This document shows, one piece after another, positions 59,607 through 64,000 of a DNA stretch of 64,000 nt. The position numbers and the translations under genes are program-made. The notes under the pieces are model-generated. The model worked only from the letters and a program-made list of their open reading frames with translations, did not search any database and was not told the origin of the DNA. The stretch is from Halomonas sp. UBA3074. GTDB taxonomy: Bacteria; Pseudomonadota; Gammaproteobacteria; Pseudomonadales; Halomonadaceae. The stretch's first letter is position 1; each line of letters begins with the position of its first letter. The DNA is taken from NCBI RefSeq assembly GCF_002366715.1, contig NZ_DFBS01000022.1:197620-261619 (forward strand), given 5' to 3'.

Positions 59607-60074
59607 ATGACCGATAAAAAGATGAATGTCGAAAGCTTTAACCTGGATCACACCAAGGTAAAAGCTCCGTACGTGCGTTTAGCCGACATCAAAGAAGGCC
59701 AGAACGGCGACCGTATCCACAAGTACGACCTGCGGATTTGCCAGCCCAACAAAGAGCACATGGAGATGCCCGCGCTGCACTCGCTTGAGCACTTGATGGC
59801 TGAGATGTCTCGCAACCATACCGACAAGGTCGTCGATATCAGCCCGATGGGCTGCCAAACCGGCTTCTACATCGCGATGATTAACCACGACGATTACGAT
59901 GGCGTGATTACTATCATTGAACAAACGCTCAATGATGTGTTGGAAGCCACCGAAGTGCCCGCCTGCAATGAAATGCAGTGCGGCTGGGCCGCCAGCCACA
60001 GCCTGGAAGGCGCCAAGGAGCTTGCGCGCAACCTGCTAGCCAAGCGCAACGAGTGGACGGAAGTGTTCGCTTAA
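59607..60074 (+). CDS. luxS: S-ribosylhomocysteine lyase (AI-2 synthase)
   Basis: A 155-residue metalloenzyme that splits S-ribosylhomocysteine to homocysteine and DPD, the precursor of AI-2. The metal ligands are His58 and His62 (HSLEH) and Cys125 (EMQCGWAAS), with catalytic Cys83 (MGCQTGFY). The sequence, including HTKVKAPYVRLA, HSLEHLMAE and the EWTEVF end, resembles LuxS of lactobacilli and bifidobacteria much more than enteric or Vibrio LuxS (HTLEH, LDSFTVDHTRM). AAAGGAG lies 7 bases before the ATG. A strong terminator follows. No lsr operon is in the window. Confidence 0.95.
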   Translation: MTDKKMNVESFNLDHTKVKAPYVRLADIKEGQNGDRIHKYDLRICQPNKEHMEMPALHSLEHLMAEMSRNHTDKVVDISPMGCQTGFYIAMINHDDYDGVITIIEQTLNDVLEATEVPACNEMQCGWAASHSLEGAKELARNLLAKRNEWTEVFA

Positions 60075-60106
60075 GCTTTAGCTAACAGCACGCACGTTGT
60101 AAGCCA

Positions 60107-60145
60107 AACGCCTCCTGGGGAACCATTACCCAGGAGGCGTTTTTA
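60107..60145 (+). terminator. Strong intrinsic terminator after luxS
   Basis: A perfect stem of about 14 bp (AAACGCCTCCTGGG/CCCAGGAGGCGTTT) with a 9-base loop running into a T tract, 33 bases after the stop. Confidence 0.93.
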
Positions 60146-60231
60146 TAGCCAGGCTATTTAACGGATGAAAAGGCTCACCAACGATGACATGCTGGCACAA
60201 CGCGCGCATTTTCCACCGGTGAGGCTTCGCT

Positions 60232-60843
60232 ATGCTGTTAGACACTTGGCTTTTATACCTAATCGCCTGCATTGGACTGTCGCTCTCGCCAGGGCCCAAC
60301 GGCCTGCTAGCGCTGACCCACGGTGCCATGCATGGCAGCCGCAAAACGCTATTTACTATTGTTGGCGGTGCCACCGGTTTTTTCCTGATTATTGCTCTGT
60401 GTATGTTTGGTATAGGAGCGCTGCTTAAATCATCGCTGGTATGGCTAACGGTGCTGAAATGGGTCGGTGGGGCCTATCTTGTCTGGCTGGGAATTCAGGT
60501 GTGGCGTTCGCCGCCGATTACGGGCGAAATCGATGTGAATGCTAGCCGAGCAAGTGGTTGGCATTTGTATCGTCAGGGCGTTCTGGCATCGATTACTAAC
60601 CCCAAAGTACTGCTGTTTTTTAGCGCCTTTCTACCGCAGTTTATCGACCCACAGGGCAGTTTGGTGCTGCAATTCTTCGTACTAGCAGGTACTTTTGTGG
60701 TGATCGAATGCATCGTGGAAGGCCTGCTCGCCAATATGGCCAACCGAATTCGCCACTGGCTTAAACGCGTTGGCCGTGGCTTCAACCGCACTTGCGGTGG
60801 CATCTTTATCGCCATTGGCGCGGCGTTGCCTTTAAGGGCGTGA
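60232..60843 (+). CDS. LysE/RhtB-family amino-acid exporter
   Basis: A 203-residue inner-membrane exporter with five to six hydrophobic segments. The N-terminal signature SLSPGPNGLLALTHGAMHGSRK is that of LysE/RhtB proteins, and GVLASITNPKVLLFFSAFLPQF is the second conserved stretch. It probably exports an amino acid or homoserine-type compound; the substrate is unknown. GTGAGG lies 7 bases before the ATG. It follows the luxS terminator and so has its own promoter. RhtB-family genes near luxS have been discussed for homocysteine-related metabolites; no direct evidence here. Confidence 0.9.
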   Translation: MLLDTWLLYLIACIGLSLSPGPNGLLALTHGAMHGSRKTLFTIVGGATGFFLIIALCMFGIGALLKSSLVWLTVLKWVGGAYLVWLGIQVWRSPPITGEIDVNASRASGWHLYRQGVLASITNPKVLLFFSAFLPQFIDPQGSLVLQFFVLAGTFVVIECIVEGLLANMANRIRHWLKRVGRGFNRTCGGIFIAIGAALPLRA

Positions 60844-60970
60844 GTTCCGAATGGCTTTAGAGGGCAAATCAATTTGCGGTAAGGGCTTTGTACAACATGC
60901 TATAGTTATCCATTGACATCTTTATATGATGCCCTTATAAACGCGTGACAACCCATTACCTTAGGCGCCC

Positions 60971-62008
60971 ATGTTCCTCCTGATCTCGATTGCCACGCTT
61001 TCGATCGCTTTATCCTTCCTATGTTCTATCCTCGAAGCAGCCCTGCTCTCCATTACGCCCAGCTATATTGCGAAGCTAAAAGAAGAGAAGCCAAAGCTAC
61101 ACGCCTCGCTGACGAAACTTAAAACCAATATTGACCGGCCACTTGCGGCTATTTTGACGCTCAATACGATTGCCCACACCGTAGGGGCAACCGCGGTGGG
61201 TGCTCAGGCGGCAATTGTGTTTGGTGAATCATCCATCGCTATTGTGTCGGCGGTGATGACGATGCTGATTTTGATCCTATCGGAAATTATTCCGAAGACT
61301 ATTGGCGCAACTTACTGGCGCGGCTTATCCCCATTTCTACCACGCTTGTTGAAACCGATGATTTTGGGTCTGCTGCCTTTCATCTGGATATCGGAGCAGA
61401 TCACCCGTCGCTTAGGTAAATCGGAGCACGATGTTGACTTGCGCGATGAAATTAAAGTGTTAGCCCGCGTAGGTCTGGAAGAGAAAGTGCTGGATGCAGA
61501 TGAGTCACGCACGATTATCAACATGCTTAACTTGCACGATATTCTGGTGAGCAAGGCCATGACGCCGCGTACGGTTTGTGTCAGCGTGCTGCCGGATATG
61601 ACCGTGGCAGACTTTGATGAACAGTATGGTAAAGCGCCGTTCACCCGATTCCCTGTGATGGATAACGGCGAGCAAGCGTTTGGCTATGTGCATAAAGCCG
61701 ATATGTATCATGCAGATGACGCCAAAACGATGCGCGAGCTAATGCATCCGATTGGTAGTGTGGATGTTTCAAATAACGTAGAGCAAGTGTTTACTTCCAT
61801 GCTCAAAGATCACCTTCATATGCGGGTGGTCTATGACGAGCATGGCACTTTTGTTGGCTTGATTACCCTTGAAGATATTATTGAAACCATTTTGGGACAA
61901 GATATCGTTGATGAGACCGACAATGTAGCCAATTTGCGGCACTACGCGAAACAGCAGTGGATCAAGCGTGTTAAGCGGGATGATAAAAGCGCTAAAACGG
62001 CAGAGTAA
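60971..62008 (+). CDS. CNNM-type membrane protein with CBS pair
   Basis: A 345-residue protein. A DUF21/CNNM membrane domain (about residues 1-165; SFLCSILEAALLSITPSYIA, LSEIIPKTIGATYW) precedes two CBS domains (about 195-320; SKAMTPRTVCVSVLPDM, MRVVYDEHGTFVGLITLEDIIE). Relatives are the CNNM/CorC/YfjD group, thought to transport or sense magnesium. The C-terminal CorC/HlyC transporter-associated domain is absent; only ~40 basic residues follow the CBS pair. The 'hemolysin' label used for this family is misleading. Its own terminator follows at 62035. Confidence 0.9.
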   Translation: MFLLISIATLSIALSFLCSILEAALLSITPSYIAKLKEEKPKLHASLTKLKTNIDRPLAAILTLNTIAHTVGATAVGAQAAIVFGESSIAIVSAVMTMLILILSEIIPKTIGATYWRGLSPFLPRLLKPMILGLLPFIWISEQITRRLGKSEHDVDLRDEIKVLARVGLEEKVLDADESRTIINMLNLHDILVSKAMTPRTVCVSVLPDMTVADFDEQYGKAPFTRFPVMDNGEQAFGYVHKADMYHADDAKTMRELMHPIGSVDVSNNVEQVFTSMLKDHLHMRVVYDEHGTFVGLITLEDIIETILGQDIVDETDNVANLRHYAKQQWIKRVKRDDKSAKTAE

Positions 62009-62034
62009 TCCTGTTACAGCTTATAGACATGAAG

Positions 62035-62064
62035 CGGCGCCCTCGGGCGCCGTTTTGCTTTTTT
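62035..62064 (+). terminator. Intrinsic terminator after the CNNM gene
   Basis: A GC-only stem (CGGCGCC/GGCGCCG, 4-base loop) followed by TTTT, GC and six more T. Confidence 0.9.
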
Positions 62065-62224
62065 AAACTCGGCTATCTTTAGTTTTTACCCTCTTTGAGT
62101 AGGGCTGGAAAAGGGAGTGAACGTTACCTTATGATTCGCTGTCTTAGTGCTAAATGATCTATAGTGAAGGTGTTGAAAGACAAATAAGGTATTAGGGCGT
62201 TTAACGCCCACTAAGGAGGAAAGC

Positions 62225-62875
62225 ATGTCATTACGTATCAATGCAGTCGTGCCCGATTTTGAAGCGGAAACTAGCCAGGGTCCTATTCGCTTTCACGAGT
62301 GGATTGGCGATAGCTGGGCGATTCTGTTTTCGCACCCTAAAGACTTTACTCCAGTTTGCACTACTGAGTTTGGCGCCGTCGCGCAACTGAGTGCAGAGTG
62401 GAAGAAGCGCGGAACCAAAGTGATTGGCGTTTCTGTGGATGGCGTAGAAGATCACAAACGCTGGGGTAATGATATTCAAACGGTGAGCGGCAGCGAGGTC
62501 GACTTTCCGATTATCGCCGACGACGGCTTAACGGTGTCAAAACTCTATGACATGCTGCCAGAAGATGCCTACCTGCCTGATGGACGTACCCCTGCAGACA
62601 GCGCCACGGTTCGCTCGGTATTCATTATCGGCCCGGATAAACAGCTAAAACTTTCAATGACTTATCCAATGACCGTAGGCCGTAACTTCGCGGAAATCTT
62701 ACGTGCTCTTGATGCATTGCAAACCACGTCAAAACACGGTGTTGCTACCCCGGCCGATTGGACCATTGGTCAGGATGTAATTATTCCGCCAAGCGTTTCG
62801 GACGCGGACGCCAAGCAGAAGTATGGCGATTACGAAACGGTTCTACCTTACCTGCGTAAGACGCCGCTGCTTTAA
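62225..62875 (+). CDS. 1-Cys peroxiredoxin (Prx6 type)
   Basis: A 216-residue thiol peroxidase. The peroxidatic Cys45 lies in DFTPVCTTEF and is the only Cys in the protein, so no resolving Cys is present. The long C-terminal arm (ADWTIGQDVIIPP, VLPYLRKTPLL) is that of the Prx6 subfamily. It reduces hydrogen peroxide and alkyl hydroperoxides using an outside thiol. AAGGAGG lies 5-6 bases before the ATG, a strong site that suggests high expression. The gene is flanked by terminators, so it is monocistronic. Confidence 0.94.
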   Translation: MSLRINAVVPDFEAETSQGPIRFHEWIGDSWAILFSHPKDFTPVCTTEFGAVAQLSAEWKKRGTKVIGVSVDGVEDHKRWGNDIQTVSGSEVDFPIIADDGLTVSKLYDMLPEDAYLPDGRTPADSATVRSVFIIGPDKQLKLSMTYPMTVGRNFAEILRALDALQTTSKHGVATPADWTIGQDVIIPPSVSDADAKQKYGDYETVLPYLRKTPLL

Positions 62876-62897
62876 TAAAGTGGTGTAACGAGCAAAT

Positions 62898-62923
62898 AGC
62901 CAGCGCCGAGACGCTGGCTTTTT
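62898..62923 (+). terminator. Intrinsic terminator after the peroxiredoxin gene
   Basis: A perfect 8-bp stem (AGCCAGCG/CGCTGGCT, 6-base loop) followed by a T run on the plus strand. On the other strand, facing the chemoreceptor gene, the T run is weak. Confidence 0.9.
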
Positions 62924-62930
62924 TATAAGA

Positions 62931-64000
62931 TCAGCGCGGCGCCTCCAGCGCTAATTGCTCAATAGATGTGGAAACGCTGCGCGCTCCGGTGAGTATCTCA
63001 TTGACGATGATCTCAATTTCCCCGACGCTGGCTTGGCTGGATTTACCCTGCTCAACGACTTGCTGCATGGCGTGAGTGGTTTTCTCTACCAGCGCACTGT
63101 TCTCTTTCAGCACTCGTGTAATGTCTTTGACCGCTTCGCTTGAGCCTTTGGCTAGACGGCGTACTTCGTTGGCAACGACAGCAAAGCCGCGGCCCTGTTC
63201 GCCTGCGCGCGCTGCTTCTACCGCAGCGTTAAGCGACAGTAGATTCGTTTGATTAGCTATTTGCGCAATGGACGCGGTAATTTTATTGATGTGGTCTGCT
63301 TGCTGATTAAGAGCGGCAATAAGCTGCTGTGCTTCATTTAATGTTTGCGTGGCTTGCGCTGAGTCTTCAAGTATTTGCTTGAGGTGTGTTAAACCGCTTT
63401 GCGCTATTTTTTCAGTCTGAGTGGATGATGTTTGTGCCCCTGGGCGGCCTCTGAGGCTTGAACTGAGCGCGTAATATCGGTAGCAAATTTAACTACTTTG
63501 ATGATTTGACCCTGTCCATCGTGGATAGGGTTGTACGTAGCTTCTAACCAAATGGTGTTGCCCCGGGCATCAATGCGCTCGAACTTACCCTGCATAAACT
63601 CACCGCGGCTTAAACGCTCCCAAAAGTCCGGATGTTGCTGATAAAAAACGGGCGAACAGAATTTACGGTGATGGACGTCACGTATTTGATCAATCGAGTA
63701 GCCCATTGTTTGCTCAAAGTTACTGTTTGCATCCAATACATGCCCGTCTGGGGTGAACTCAATCACTGCCATCGAGCTGTCTAAGGCCTGGAGAATTGCT
63801 CGTTCCCTAGCTGCGTTCTGATGTTTTTGGGTGACATCGCTCGCCACTTTTAAGACTTGTACAACGTTACCGCGACGGTTTTTAATCGGCAGGTAAGTCG
63901 CCTCAAGCCAAATTTCATCACCTGTAGAATTCAAGCGTCTAAAACGCCCTTGCTGACTCTCTCCGGCGGCGAGGTTATGCCAAAAAGTCGTGTATTCAGG
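62931..64000 (-). pseudogene. PAS-PAS methyl-accepting chemoreceptor (BdlA-like), apparent 1-base frameshift, 5' end beyond window
   Basis: The gene enters from the right edge. The first visible part holds the end of one PAS domain (FWHNLAAGESQQGRF, WLEATYLPI) and a second, complete PAS (about 63450-63800) with nearly the same FWERLSRGEFMQGKF and WLEATYNPI. After SEAAQG the frame changes: it reaches a TAG after ~10 codons, while the MCP signalling domain (QIANQTNLLSLNAAVEAARAG, GRGFAVVANEVRRLA) continues one frame away to a stop at 62931. Adding one base in the C4 run at 63437-63440 would rejoin them as EAAQGAQTSSTQTE. The layout, without membrane segments in the visible part, resembles BdlA/Aer-type soluble receptors. 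It is a pseudogene or a homopolymer sequencing error. Confidence 0.85.

Noticed and set aside
60165..60428. An 87-codon frame overlapping the start of the LysE-type gene.
   Set aside because: It is out of frame with a clear RhtB-family protein that has its own ribosome site; no domain.
1..64000. CRISPR arrays, prophage, insertion sequences, tRNA or rRNA genes.
   Set aside because: I saw no regularly spaced repeats, transposase or phage genes, nor tRNA-like cloverleaf or rRNA signatures, though I could not run a dedicated search.

Overview
The window looks like chromosome from a halophilic gammaproteobacterium of the Halomonas/Vreelandella group. The main reasons are a complete ectoine-degradation set (doeA, doeB, doeX, doeC, doeD), a BetT-type betaine/choline carrier and many Halomonas-like housekeeping proteins. 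I did no database search, so the organism is inferred. I saw no rRNA, tRNA, CRISPR array, insertion sequence or prophage.

Layout. (1) 1-5.6 kb: a signalling block made of the receiver+HPt end of a hybrid kinase, a FIST sensor protein, a NahK/ErcS'-like hybrid kinase and a convergent LuxR-type regulator, followed by the acetaldehyde dehydrogenase gene exaC. (2) 5.7-11.4 kb: a SulP anion transporter, a BetT-type BCCT carrier, a Spy-like periplasmic protein and a lipoprotein esterase. (3) 11.4-18.7 kb: an overlapping minus-strand operon of RND adaptor, RND pump, BaeS-like kinase and BaeR-like regulator, with a divergent TetR gene. (4) 18.8-27.1 kb: an MDR oxidoreductase, a haloacetate-dehalogenase-like hydrolase, an OsmC-YcaO fusion, a small DUF2798 protein, a DMT exporter, an SpmA-SpmB-type membrane protein, and a cation/proton antiporter interrupted by an in-frame amber codon.

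(5) 27.2-46.4 kb: a minus-strand cluster of nine genes for alpha-glucan and trehalose, in transcription order glgA, treZ, malQ, treY, a DUF2934 gene, glgX, glgE, treS-maltokinase, glgB. It joins glucan-to-trehalose conversion (GlgX, TreY, TreZ) to trehalose-to-branched-glucan synthesis (TreS, maltokinase, GlgE, GlgB). No glgC lies in the window. Several junctions overlap by 4 or 8 bases, which points to translational coupling.

(6) 46.9-50.7 kb: LysO-type exporter, DUF3108 protein, GhrA-type reductase and a poxvirus-type topoisomerase IB. (7) 51-58.4 kb: ectoine catabolism, with a diguanylate cyclase on the opposite strand between doeX and doeC. (8) 58.5-64 kb: L-2-haloacid dehalogenase, an ABM-fold small protein directly upstream of luxS, a LysE-type exporter, a CNNM/CBS membrane protein, a 1-Cys peroxiredoxin and, running off the end, a PAS-PAS chemoreceptor gene with an apparent single-base frameshift.

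The common theme is osmotic and stress physiology: compatible solutes (betaine uptake, trehalose, ectoine turnover), envelope stress and efflux, and redox defence. The observations most worth following are the ABM-luxS pair with an unusually Gram-positive-like LuxS, the OsmC-YcaO fusion, the DUF2934 protein with a histone-like tail inside the trehalose cluster, and the two broken genes.
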